This document shows positions 1-8,300 of a stretch of 60,154 nt of DNA, one piece after another. Made by a program: the position numbers and the translations under genes. The notes under the pieces are model-generated. The model worked only from the letters and a program-made list of their open reading frames with translations, was not told where the DNA came from and ran no database searches. The stretch's first letter is position 1; every line of letters starts with the position of its first letter. Origin of the DNA: Gemmatimonadota bacterium (GTDB lineage Bacteria; Gemmatimonadota; Gemmatimonadetes; Longimicrobiales; Gaopeijiaceae); contig JAJEBR010000086.1 in assembly GCA_022822445.1 (NCBI GenBank), forward strand, positions 1 to 60,154. The letters are read 5' to 3'.

Positions 1-656
1 CCGCCCGGCGAGAGCACCGAGAATCTCCCCCCGACCGCGCGCGGCACCGGCAGCGACCTGAGCCCGCGCTCCGCGGCCACCTCCCCGAGCGGCCCCCGCC
101 GCGCGTCCGTGGTCACCACCACATGCTCCCGTACCCGCTGCGCCCCCACCTCCTCCTCCAGCCGGGCCAGCACCACCATGAAGAGCGCCAGCGTCTCGGC
201 GGTCGAGCCCGACTTGCTCACCACGTTGAAGACCGTGCGGCCGGGTTCCAGGCGCTCCAGGAGTGCGGACGCCGAGTCCGGGTCCGGGTTGTCGAGCACG
301 TGGAGGCGCGGGGCGCCACCCCGCGCGTCGCCGTCCAGCGCGTTCCACCACGGTCCCAGCAGCGCGTCCCGGAGCGCCACGGTCCCAAGCGCCGAGCCGC
401 CGATCCCGATCACGACCACGTCGTCGAAGCGGCCGCCGAGCGCGCCGGCCACCTCCCGCGTCCGCGTCACCAGCTCGCGGTCGTGCGGCAACTCCAGGAA
501 GCCGAGTTCGCCGGCCCGCCGACGCGCCTCCACCACCCGATGCGCCTCCCGGAAGCGCGCCGCCAGATCGCCCTCTAGGCGCGCCGGATCGATCCCTCCC
601 GGCTCCGTCCCCACGGGCCCGATCCTGCCCGCCACCATGTTCCCGAAATCGATCAC
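1..656 (-). CDS. pgi: Glucose-6-phosphate isomerase, C-terminus cut by window edge
   Basis: Interconverts glucose 6-phosphate and fructose 6-phosphate in the cytoplasm. About 218 N-terminal codons are visible. The SIS-type sugar-phosphate-binding stretch reads VVIGIGGSALG, followed by NVVSKSGSTAETL, and the frame runs off the window at GGRFSVLSPG, a stretch conserved in Pgi. I chose the GTG at 656 because GGGGAGGTG lies about 12 nt upstream and the protein then opens VIDFGNM, like the family's IRLDYSN region. It begins 33 bp after the upstream hydrolase stop, so pyk, the hydrolase and pgi probably form one minus-strand glycolytic operon. The family call is firm; only the 3' end is missing. 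Confidence 0.9.
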   Translation of the reverse strand, partial: MIDFGNMVAGRIGPVGTEPGGIDPARLEGDLAARFREAHRVVEARRRAGELGFLELPHDRELVTRTREVAGALGGRFDDVVVIGIGGSALGTVALRDALLGPWWNALDGDARGGAPRLHVLDNPDPDSASALLERLEPGRTVFNVVSKSGSTAETLALFMVVLARLEEEVGAQRVREHVVVTTDARRGPLGEVAAERGLRSLPVPRAVGGRFSVLSPG

Positions 657-689
657 GGGCAGCCGCGCACCTCCCCGCCCCGGCACAGC

Positions 690-1469
690 TCAGCCCACCT
701 CCACGACCAGCCCGTCGTAGGCCGGCCGGATCCCCTCCGGCAGCCACTCCACGAGCTCCCGGTACCCCACCTTGTGGGTCAGATGGGTCAGGTACGTCCG
801 CTCCGCGCCGATCTCGAGCGCGGCCTCCACCGCCTCCTCCACGTTGAAGTGCGTGGGGTGCGGCGAGCCCAGCCACAGCGCGTTCAGCACCAGAACCTCC
901 ACGCCGCGCAGGACCTCGCGGGCGGGACCCGGCAGCCGCTTGGCATCGGTCACGTACCCGAGCCCGGCCGCGCGGAACCCGAAGGCGTCCTCCGGCCCGT
1001 GCGGAACCCGAAACGGGATCACCTCCACACCGAGAACCTGCCGCGGGACGCCCTCCTTGTAGCTTCGCAGCGCCAGGCGGGGCCTGGTCGTCCCACGCGG
1101 CACCTTGACGCGGTCGTCGAAGATGTAGGGGAAGCGCCCCGTCAGCTCGTCCTCCATCTCCTCGGGCACGTAGGTGGGCACCGCATCGCGCCCCCGTGTC
1201 GAGAAGATCCGCACGTCGTCGATGCCGTGGACGTGGTCGGCGTGCAGGTGTGTGTACCAGACCACGTCCACCCGGTCGATCCCGCAGGCCAGCAGCTGCA
1301 GCCGCAGCTCCGGCGGCGTGTCGATGAGCAGGTTGCCCCCCTCCAGCCCAAGCAGGGCGCCGTGGCGGGTCCGCCGGTCCCGGGGGTCGGCGGAGGTGCA
1401 GTTCGGACACGAGCAGCCGATCACCGGAACCCCGAAGGAGGTGCCCGTCCCGAGAAAGGTCAGCGTCAC
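690..1469 (-). CDS. PhnP-like metallo-beta-lactamase-fold hydrolase
   Basis: A 259-residue MBL-fold hydrolase of the COG1235/PhnP type. It opens with LTFLGTGTSFGVPVIGC, followed by CxxC and DPRDRRTR, the Cys-rich N-terminus typical of this subfamily. The metal-binding motif HLHADH is at residues 74-79. PhnP itself is a cyclic phosphodiesterase, but this context does not involve phosphonates, so the substrate is unknown. The start is the GTG overlapping the pyk stop (GTGA arrangement). A much longer upstream extension in the same frame overlaps pyk and is rejected. The overlap implies translational coupling with pyruvate kinase. Confidence 0.85.
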   Translation of the reverse strand: MTLTFLGTGTSFGVPVIGCSCPNCTSADPRDRRTRHGALLGLEGGNLLIDTPPELRLQLLACGIDRVDVVWYTHLHADHVHGIDDVRIFSTRGRDAVPTYVPEEMEDELTGRFPYIFDDRVKVPRGTTRPRLALRSYKEGVPRQVLGVEVIPFRVPHGPEDAFGFRAAGLGYVTDAKRLPGPAREVLRGVEVLVLNALWLGSPHPTHFNVEEAVEAALEIGAERTYLTHLTHKVGYRELVEWLPEGIRPAYDGLVVEVG

Positions 1470-2884
1470 AACTGCTCCACCCGCATCGTGTTGGTCGAGC
1501 CGCGTCTGTGGAACGGAAACCCGGAGGTGACGATGACGGGATCTCCCGGCTTGCCGCCCCCCGACTCCAGAACCACCTGCTTGCCGAGCTCGGTGAGGTT
1601 CTCGTAGGTGATGTCGCCGTGCTCGGCCAGCACCGGGCGGACGCCCCACACCCCGCTGAGCTGACGGTGGACCCTGGGCTCCGTGCAGACCGAGAATATG
1701 GGGGTGACCGGCCGGTAGGACGCCACCAGTTTGGCCGAGAAGCCGCTGCGGGTGATGACGATGATGGCCGGCGAGTCCAGGTCGCGCGCCGAACGCACCG
1801 ACGACGCCGCGACCGCGTGTTCGCGCAGCGAGGCGCCGCGCCGCTGCACCGGCCCCATCTGCGACAGGTAGTGCGGTCCCTCCGCGAGCACGCCGCTGCC
1901 CTCGATCTCGGCGGCGATCCGCACCATCACCTCCACGGTCCGCGCCGGGAACTTCCCCACCGCTGTCTCGCCCGACAGCATGACCGCGTCGGTGCCGTCC
2001 AGGATCGCGTTGGCCACATCGGAGGTCTCCGCCCGGGTCGGCCCCGGATACGACGTCATCGACTCCAGCATCTGGGTCGCGGTGATCACCGGACAGCCGT
2101 ACCCGTTGGCCGCCTGGATGATCTGCTTCTGCACCAGCGGGACCTTGGCGAAGGGCAGCTCCACCCCCAGGTCGCCGCGCGCGACCATCACCGCGTCGCT
2201 GTACTCCAGGATCCCGTCGAGCTCCTCGACCGCGCGCGCCCGCTCGATCTTGGCCACGAGCCAGGCCCGGTCCTTCATGTGGGCCCTCAGCACGCGCACG
2301 TCCCGCACCTTCTGCACGAAGGACAGCCCCACGTACTCCGCCTCCATCGAGTACGCGAACTCGAGGTCGTGGCGGTCCTTGTCGGTGACCGCCGGCGTGT
2401 TGAGGTCGACGCCAGGCAGATTGATCCCCTTGCGGGACCCCAGCAGGCCGCCGCGGAGGACCTCGAAGCGGGCCCGGCCCCCGGTCGTCTGCAGGCAGAC
2501 CAGCTCCAGCAGCCCGTCGTCGAGGAGGATGTGCGTGCCGGGGGACACCTCCCGCGCGAGCGGGACGTAGGTGGTCGGCAGCTCGCCCGGCTGGTGCAGT
2601 CCCTCCGGCGCAATCGTCACGGCGGCCCCATCCCGCAGCAGCACGGGCTCCGGAAGGTCGCCGATGCGGATCTTGGGGCCCTGCAGATCGATGAGGACCG
2701 CGACCGGACGCCCCGCCTCGGCTGCCGCCTCGCGCACCATCCGGATGCTGTGCTCATGGAACCTGTGATCCCCATGGGACATATTGATACGGGCAATGTC
2801 GATTCCCGCGCGCACGAGTTCGAGCATCACATCCGGCCTGGCGCTGGCCGGCCCGATGGTGGCGACGACCTTCGTTCTGATCAT
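1466..2884 (-). CDS. pyk: Pyruvate kinase
   Basis: Converts phosphoenolpyruvate and ADP to pyruvate and ATP. The 472-residue length is normal for bacterial Pyk. The N-terminal MIRTKVVATIGPAS, the RINMSHGD substrate loop, the MVARGDLGVELPF segment and the ITATQMLESM signature are all present in the expected order, with the C-terminal allosteric domain complete. It is the first gene of a pyk / MBL hydrolase / pgi run and is transcribed away from the RNase D-like gene, with only about 85-180 bp of shared upstream sequence for both promoters. Confidence 0.95.
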   Translation of the reverse strand: MIRTKVVATIGPASARPDVMLELVRAGIDIARINMSHGDHRFHEHSIRMVREAAAEAGRPVAVLIDLQGPKIRIGDLPEPVLLRDGAAVTIAPEGLHQPGELPTTYVPLAREVSPGTHILLDDGLLELVCLQTTGGRARFEVLRGGLLGSRKGINLPGVDLNTPAVTDKDRHDLEFAYSMEAEYVGLSFVQKVRDVRVLRAHMKDRAWLVAKIERARAVEELDGILEYSDAVMVARGDLGVELPFAKVPLVQKQIIQAANGYGCPVITATQMLESMTSYPGPTRAETSDVANAILDGTDAVMLSGETAVGKFPARTVEVMVRIAAEIEGSGVLAEGPHYLSQMGPVQRRGASLREHAVAASSVRSARDLDSPAIIVITRSGFSAKLVASYRPVTPIFSVCTEPRVHRQLSGVWGVRPVLAEHGDITYENLTELGKQVVLESGGGKPGDPVIVTSGFPFHRRGSTNTMRVEQL

Positions 2885-3023
2885 CGGTTGGTTCAGGTTC
2901 CTTTCCGGTGGCTGAAGCGGCGCGAACTCGCAGGCCCGCGACCTGCAAAGCTACGCTAGCGCGCGGGTATGCACGAACGGAAACGCCGCCGCGCCGGCCG
3001 CGTCACGGAAAGGAAACGTATTC

Positions 3024-3071
3024 ATGTACGCCATCATCCGCGCCTCATCATCGGTCCCGGCCGCGCCGTGA
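3024..3071 (+). other. Possible 15-codon leader peptide before RNase D-like gene
   Basis: ATG at 3024 follows GAAAGGAAA, a plausible ribosome-binding site, and opens a 15-codon frame (MYAIIRASSSVPAAP). Its TGA overlaps the GTG at 3068 that is a candidate start of the downstream exonuclease. This could couple translation of the two. It could equally be chance in GC-rich DNA. Confidence 0.3.
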
Positions 3072-4219
3072 GCCGTAACGCCGTTCATGTGGAAGGACCG
3101 GAAGAGGCCGGGAGCGTCGAGCGCGCCATGGCCCGCGCGCAGAGCTTCGCGGTGGATTGCGAGGCGGCGGGGTACCACCGCTATTCGGACCGCCTCTGCC
3201 TCGTCCAGCTCTCGGCCGCCGGGCAGACCTTCGTCCTCGATCCGCTGGCCTTCGACCTGGCCCCGCTCCTGAAGCCCTTCCTCGAAGACCCGCGACGACC
3301 GACCATCATCCACGGGGCCGCGTACGATCTCAGGCTCCTGCACCGGGATCTGGGGATCCGCGTCGGGGCGATCATCGACACCCAGGTCGCGGCGAGCCTC
3401 CTGGGCGAACCCGGGCTGGGCCTGCAGGCGCTGCTGGAACGCCACCTCGGGATCCGGGTGTCGAAGCGCTACCAGCGGGCCGACTGGGCGGCGCGCCCGC
3501 TCTCGGCCGACATGATCGAGTACGCCGCCAACGACACGCGCCACCTGCACCGCCTGACGGAGGTCCTGCAGGCGCGGCTGGCGGAAGCCGGAAGGCTGCG
3601 CTGGGCCGAGGAGGAGTACCGTCGGCTCCTCGACAGCGCGCTCGAGGCCGGGGACGAGCAGGCCGAGCCCGATCCCGTGACGCGCTTCAAGGCGGCACGG
3701 CGCCTGGACGACCGGTCGCTGGCCCGACTGCGCGAGGCGGTCGCATGGCGGGACGGAATCGCGCGGGGGCGGGACCGCGCGCCCTTCCGGGTGGCGTCCG
3801 ACGCCGCGCTCCTCGCCGCCGCGCGGGAGCGCCCGCCGTCGGTGGAGGCGCTGGCGGCCGTGCAGGGCTTCCCGTCACGGCTGGCTCGCCAGGAGGGGCG
3901 CGCGCTGCTGAGGCGCTTCGCGCGTGTCGAGGGGCTGCCGGCGCGCGAACTGGTGCCGTACCCGCGGCCCCCGGCGCGCGGAGCGAGGCCGGACCCTGAG
4001 GAGGAGGCCGCATTCGAGCGCGTGAAGGGGGCGCGCAACGGGGTGGCGGGGCGGCTGGGGCTGGAGCGCGGCCGCGTGATGGCGAACCACGTTCTGCGCG
4101 GGGTGGTAGCCGCGATGCCCGCGGACCGCGCCGCGCTGGAGGCGGTGGCGGAGGTGCGGCGGTGGCAGGTGGACGTCATGGGCGGCGAGTTGCTGGACGC
4201 CCTGTGGAAGCGGGGATGA
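3068..4219 (+). CDS. RNase D-like 3'-5' exonuclease (DEDD family)
   Basis: A DEDD-type exonuclease of the ribonuclease D family, probably trimming structured RNA 3' ends. Exo I is the segment FAVDCEAAGY (Asp plus Glu). Exo II is IIHGAAYDLRLL. Exo III is YAANDTRHLHRL, with Tyr before Asp (DEDDy subclass). The remaining ~200 residues resemble the helical HRDC-type C-terminus. The start is uncertain. GTG 3068 is preferred because it lies just before the conserved region and overlaps a short leader frame. An in-frame ATG at 2969 would add 33 basic, non-conserved residues and has no ribosome-binding site. Convergent with the DksA-like gene. Confidence 0.85.
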   Translation: MSRNAVHVEGPEEAGSVERAMARAQSFAVDCEAAGYHRYSDRLCLVQLSAAGQTFVLDPLAFDLAPLLKPFLEDPRRPTIIHGAAYDLRLLHRDLGIRVGAIIDTQVAASLLGEPGLGLQALLERHLGIRVSKRYQRADWAARPLSADMIEYAANDTRHLHRLTEVLQARLAEAGRLRWAEEEYRRLLDSALEAGDEQAEPDPVTRFKAARRLDDRSLARLREAVAWRDGIARGRDRAPFRVASDAALLAAARERPPSVEALAAVQGFPSRLARQEGRALLRRFARVEGLPARELVPYPRPPARGARPDPEEEAAFERVKGARNGVAGRLGLERGRVMANHVLRGVVAAMPADRAALEAVAEVRRWQVDVMGGELLDALWKRG

Positions 4220-4295
4220 CGCCGGATCCGGTTAGGCTGACGCGCCGGTTCGCGCCAGCATCGCCGCCGCGTGCCAGGCAGTGGGAGCTGGCCGG

Positions 4296-4733
4296 TCAGC
4301 CCCCCCGCGCCTCCAGTTCGCGCTTGTACTCGATGCAGTAGCGGGCGTGCGGCAGCGCATCCAGCCGCTCAAACGCGATCGCCTTACCCGTCGCGTGACA
4401 GCGGCCGAAGTTGTCGGGGTCCCGGTAGAGCCGCCTGAGCGCCTCCTCGATCCGGTACAGGTACCGCCCCTCCTTGGTGGCGAAGAGGGCGGCCTTCTCC
4501 CTCTCCATGGCCTCCGTCCCCTGGTCGGCCATGTGATCCGTGTAGGCGGAGAGGTCCGAATCATCCGCGGAGCGGTCCATCCTGGCAGCCTCGTTGAAGA
4601 CCCCCAGGCCGCGCAGGGCCTTCTTGCGCTCCTGCAGGAGTCTGTCCTCCAGGTGCTGCAGCTGTTCCCTGGAGAGCAGCGGACCCTCGCCGTCGTTCAA
4701 ACTGCCGCTGTTTGGCGCTTGAGGCGATGACAT
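4296..4733 (-). CDS. DksA/TraR-like regulator with degenerate zinc finger
   Basis: A 145-residue protein with DksA architecture: a long charged helical hairpin (about residues 20-95) followed by the C-terminal finger region FGRCHATGKAIAFERLDALP and HARYCIEYKREL. In canonical DksA this region is C-x2-C...C-x2-C. Here it reads C-x2-T...C-x2-Y, so only two cysteines remain. A two-Cys arrangement is known from zinc-independent DksA2 of Pseudomonas. Known family role: binding RNA polymerase's secondary channel and modulating rRNA and stress promoters with ppGpp. The ATG at 4733 is chosen because GGGAGG sits 7 nt upstream; an upstream GTG at 4757 is weaker. Confidence 0.75.
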   Translation of the reverse strand: MSSPQAPNSGSLNDGEGPLLSREQLQHLEDRLLQERKKALRGLGVFNEAARMDRSADDSDLSAYTDHMADQGTEAMEREKAALFATKEGRYLYRIEEALRRLYRDPDNFGRCHATGKAIAFERLDALPHARYCIEYKRELEARGG

Positions 4734-4802
4734 GGCATTCCTCCCATTCTCCTGCACCGTGGCATTGCGAGTTTAAATCTACATCCGAGCAGCTCGCGGA
4801 AT

Positions 4803-4848
4803 AAGTCCCCGGTACATTCGGTCGGCGTTGCACCCGGGCTGGACCCGC
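4803..4848 (+). repeat. CATTCGG box, copy 1
   Basis: The segment contains ACATTCGGTCGGCG, TTGCACCC and GGGCTGGACCCGC. Near-identical copies lie at 5067-5111 (+), 30013-30060 (-) and 51521-51558 (-). This copy is about 20 bp upstream of a 44-bp TGTAAAG element. Confidence 0.55.
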
Positions 4849-4865
4849 AGTGCTCGGCATTCGTC

Positions 4866-4908
4866 AATGTCAAGCGAACTTTACCGAATGTCACGTTGTC
4901 TTTACCTC
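4866..4908 (+). promoter_or_regulatory. 44-bp TGTAAAG element, copy G
   Basis: Reads AATGTCAAG, CGAA, CTTTACC, GAA, TGTCACGTTG, TC, TTTACC. It aligns without gaps to the other seven copies. It points toward the LRR-metalloprotease gene and is the upstream member of the tandem pair. Confidence 0.6.
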
Positions 4909-5066
4909 CGGACTCCTGAAAGCACCTCTCTGCGTTGCTCCTGACGCAGATCGCGCTGGGGTATGCCCGGTATTCGGGGTCCTGCCTTCGCGTTCCTCCA
5001 GTTGCTGCGAGTGCTTTAGGCGGTCACCGGCGTCCGGTTCCTGTGGGTGATGACCAGTGCCACGCG

Positions 5067-5111
5067 GAGTCCCCGCTGCATTCGGTCGGCGATGCATCCC
5101 GGGCTGGCCGC
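5067..5111 (+). repeat. CATTCGG box, copy 2
   Basis: GAGTCCCC, then TGCATTCGGTCGGCG, ATGCATCCC and GGGCTGGCCGC. It is the counterpart of copy 1 in the second tandem unit, and a 44-bp element follows about 22 bp downstream. Confidence 0.55.
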
Positions 5112-5132
5112 ATCGCTCACGTACTCTGATAC

Positions 5133-5174
5133 TGTCATGACAACATTACAAATCGTCATGTCCGCTTTACATTC
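5133..5174 (+). promoter_or_regulatory. 44-bp TGTAAAG element, copy H
   Basis: Reads TGTCATGACAAC, ATTACA, AATCGTCATGTCC, GC, TTTACATTC. A -35-like ATTACA and a -10-like TACATT are 17 nt apart, oriented toward the LRR-metalloprotease gene, whose ATG is about 215 bp downstream. Confidence 0.6.
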
Positions 5175-5388
5175 AGGAGTCCAGACGCACCGTCTGCGTC
5201 GCTGCTCGGTCTGTTGTTCGCCACGTTATCGCCACCTGAGTATTCGGTATCGCCACACCAGACCCACGCGATGTATGCGGAATCGGCGGCAGGCTGCTAA
5301 GTTCACGTTCGCATGGCGGGTTCGTGAGCTCGATACCGGTTCGGGGCCCATGCACGATTGACACCGGGTCACAGGCCGGAGGTGAGCG

Positions 5389-8300
5389 ATGAGCAAGGCA
5401 ATCGGACGGTTCCCCAACCGCGGATGCGCGGCCGCGCTTGCCGCCGTGGGGGCCGTGCTCCCTGGGCTGGGGGCCTGCGGAGGCGACGCGCCGGTCGAGC
5501 CGCCGCCGGACGCGCCGCGTTGGGTGACGCTGGTGCCGGACTCGGCGCGGCTGACGTACATCGGGGAGCGGGCGCGGTTCCAGGTCCGCTTGGGGCGGGA
5601 CCCGGAGCTGCTGAGCGGTTCGGTGGTCAGGTGGAGCAGCACGGACACGTCGGTGTTCACGGTGGACGGGGACGGGGAGGTGACGGCGCGGGGCAACGGT
5701 CTGGCGGAGCTGGTGGCCGAGTACCGGCCGCACATCCGCGACAGCGCGCCGGTTCGGGTGGAGCAGGAGACGGTCGCGCTGGACGTGCTGGGCGACGGGC
5801 AGCGGGCGGGGGCGGGGCTGGCGCTGCCGGGGCCGGTGGGGGTGCGGCTGTTCGATGCAGGGGGCACGGTGGTGGCGTGGCCGACGCGGGTCCGGTTCGA
5901 GGTGGGCGAAGGCAGCGGGTCGGCGGATCCGGCCGAGGCGCTGAGCGACAGCCTGGGGGCGGCGCGGACGGTGTGGACGATGGGTGCCGTGCCGGGCGCG
6001 GGCGTGCTGGCGGCGTCGGTCGGGGACGGGCCGGGTGCGGAGATCGGGGCGACCGTGCTGGCGCGCGACGGGGACGTGGCTCGGGTGGTGGCGCACGCGG
6101 GCGGCGAGCAGTGGGCGCCGGCGGGCGAGACGCTCGCGGAGCCGGTGGTGGTGCGGCTGGTGGACGCGGCGGGCGGGCGGGTGCCGGGCGCGTCGGTGCG
6201 GTTCGAGCCTGCGAGGGGACACGGAACGGTGGAGCCGGCGGAGGCGGTGAGCGACATCGAGGGGCTGGCGGCGACGACATGGACGTTGGGGGAGGAACCG
6301 GGGCCCCAGACGCTGGTGGCGGCGGCGAGCGCGGGCGCGAGCGTCGAGGTCGCGGCGAGGGCGCAGAGCGACGAGGGCGTGTGCGCGCGGACGCCGGCGG
6401 TGGCGGACGCGCTGGTTGCGCGGATCGGCGTTGCGGGCTGCGCGGATGTGACGGAGGCGCAGTTGGCGGCGATGGGATGGCTTGATCTCGGGAACCTTGG
6501 CATTCCGCGCCTGGGCAGCGGCGACTTCGCGGGGCTGAAGGCGCTGACCCGTTTGGACTTGAGTGGGAACGAACTGGCCGAGCTGCCGCCGGGAATCTTC
6601 GCGGGACTGCCTCAGTTGGAACTGCTATTTCTGCGAAACAACCGGTTGGCCGCGTTGCCGCCGGGCGTCTTCGCCGGGCTGGGCAGGTTGAGGAGTCTTT
6701 GGCTGCATGGGAACGAGCTGGCGGAACTGCCGCCGGGGATCTTCGGCGGCCTGCCGGAACTGCGGGAACTGTTGCTGCACCGAAACCGGCTGGAGGCGCT
6801 GCCGCCGGACGTCTTCGCCGGGCTTTCGAGCCTGGTGGGGCTGTACCTGGAGAACAACCGACTGTCGGAACTGCCGCCGGACATCTTTGCCGGGCTGACG
6901 AAGCTGGATCAGCTGTACCTGGACGAAAACGACCTGGTGACGGTACCGGCGGGGGTCTTCGGGGATCTGTCGAGCCTCAGGAGACTGTCTCTGCGCGACA
7001 ACAGCCTGGCGTCCCTGCCGCCGGGCGTGTTCGACGGCCTTTCGAGGCTGGAGGTGCTGGTCCTGTACGCGAATGGCATCAACCACCTGCCGCCAAGCGT
7101 CTTCGACGACCTGGAGCGCCTGGTCGAGTTGGACCTGGGTGGCGTGTTTCTGGACGATCTGCCGCCGGGGGCATTCGCCGGGAAGCCCAACCTCGAAGTG
7201 CTGAACCTGGAGATCAACGACCTGACCGAACTGCGACCGGGGGTCTTCGCGGGGCTGCGGAAGCTGAGGTACCTGGCGCTGCGGTCCAACGAGTTGACCG
7301 AGTTGCCGCCCGGCGTCTTCGCGGGGCTCGGGTCGCTGGAGACGTTCTGGGCGCAAAGGAACCCCGGCGCCCCGTTTCCGATCCTGGCGGAGTTCGAGCG
7401 CGTGGACGCGGAAGACATGCTGGCGCCGGGCCCGGCGCGGGTGGTGATGCGGGTGCCGCACGGTGCGCCGTTCGCGTTCCGCATGCCGGTCTCGGTGCAG
7501 CGGGGCACGGCGTCGGCGGGTTGGCTGGAGGTGGGGGCGGGCGACACGGCGAGCGCGCCCCTGGTGGTCGAGCGGCCGTCCGGGCGCACGGACGCGGTGC
7601 ACCTGAGCTTCGGCCAGGCGCCGGGGCTGCCGACGACCTACGCCGGGATCGAGGTGGTGGGCGGCGACCAGGTGGCGCTCTTTGCCGATACGGACAACCG
7701 ATCGCCGGTGTTCCGCGCCCAGCTGCCGCCGCACTGGATGCAGGCGGGGAGCGAGCCGGCGGGGCTGGAGCTGGCGCCCTACTTCTCGGACCCGGACGGC
7801 GATTCGCTGGTGTACGGGGTCGAGTCGAGCGACCCGTCGGTGGCGGTCGGGCGGATCGAGGCCGGGACGTTGTGGTTCGAGGGGCTGGCCGAAGGCGAGG
7901 CGGCGGTCGAGGTGACGGCGACGGACCCGGAGGGACTCATGGCGTCGCAGCGGATGGGGCTGACCGTGTTGCCGCCGGCGGACCCGGACCGCTTCAACAT
8001 CCATCTGTTCTTCGACGGCGGGTTCTCGGACCGGCACAAGGAGGCCGCGCGGCGGGCCGCGGACCGCTGGGAGGAGGTCGTCGTCGGCGATCTGCCGGAG
8101 GTGCCGATCGACGGCTACCTCGACGACTGCGGCTACGACACCGGGCGGCGCCTGGTCGGCACGGTCGACGACCTGGTGATCCAGATGCACTCCAACTCGA
8201 AGGGGTTCGTAAGCAACCCCGACCTCTCTATTGCCGGCACATGCGGCCGGCGCGCGGGATCGGGGCTCGCGTTCCACGGCGCCGTCTGGTACTCGACATC

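Larger units (their letters stand above)
4734..5388. repeat. Intergenic region with two diverged ~264-bp direct repeat units
   Basis: No credible gene is present. Two units align at a period of about 264 bp: one begins near 4803, the other near 5067. Each starts with a box AGTCCCC..CATTCGGTCGGCG, then GGGCTGG, then one copy of the 44-bp TGTAAAG element, then CCTGAAAGCAC/GTCCAGACGCAC, CTGCGT and TATTCGG landmarks in the same order. The units are clearly homologous but well diverged, so the duplication is old. The second unit lies immediately upstream of the LRR-metalloprotease gene. The region is less GC-rich than its surroundings. Confidence 0.65.

Noticed and set aside
1470-1649. N-terminal extension of the MBL hydrolase
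   Set aside because: Overlaps the pyk coding region and is low-complexity; the GTG overlapping the pyk stop matches the family start.
4891-5361. Short open frames in the 4.7-5.4 kb region (for example reading MHRRPN...)
   Set aside because: They are produced by the repeated CATTCGG box in several places and lack ribosome-binding sites and conserved protein features.
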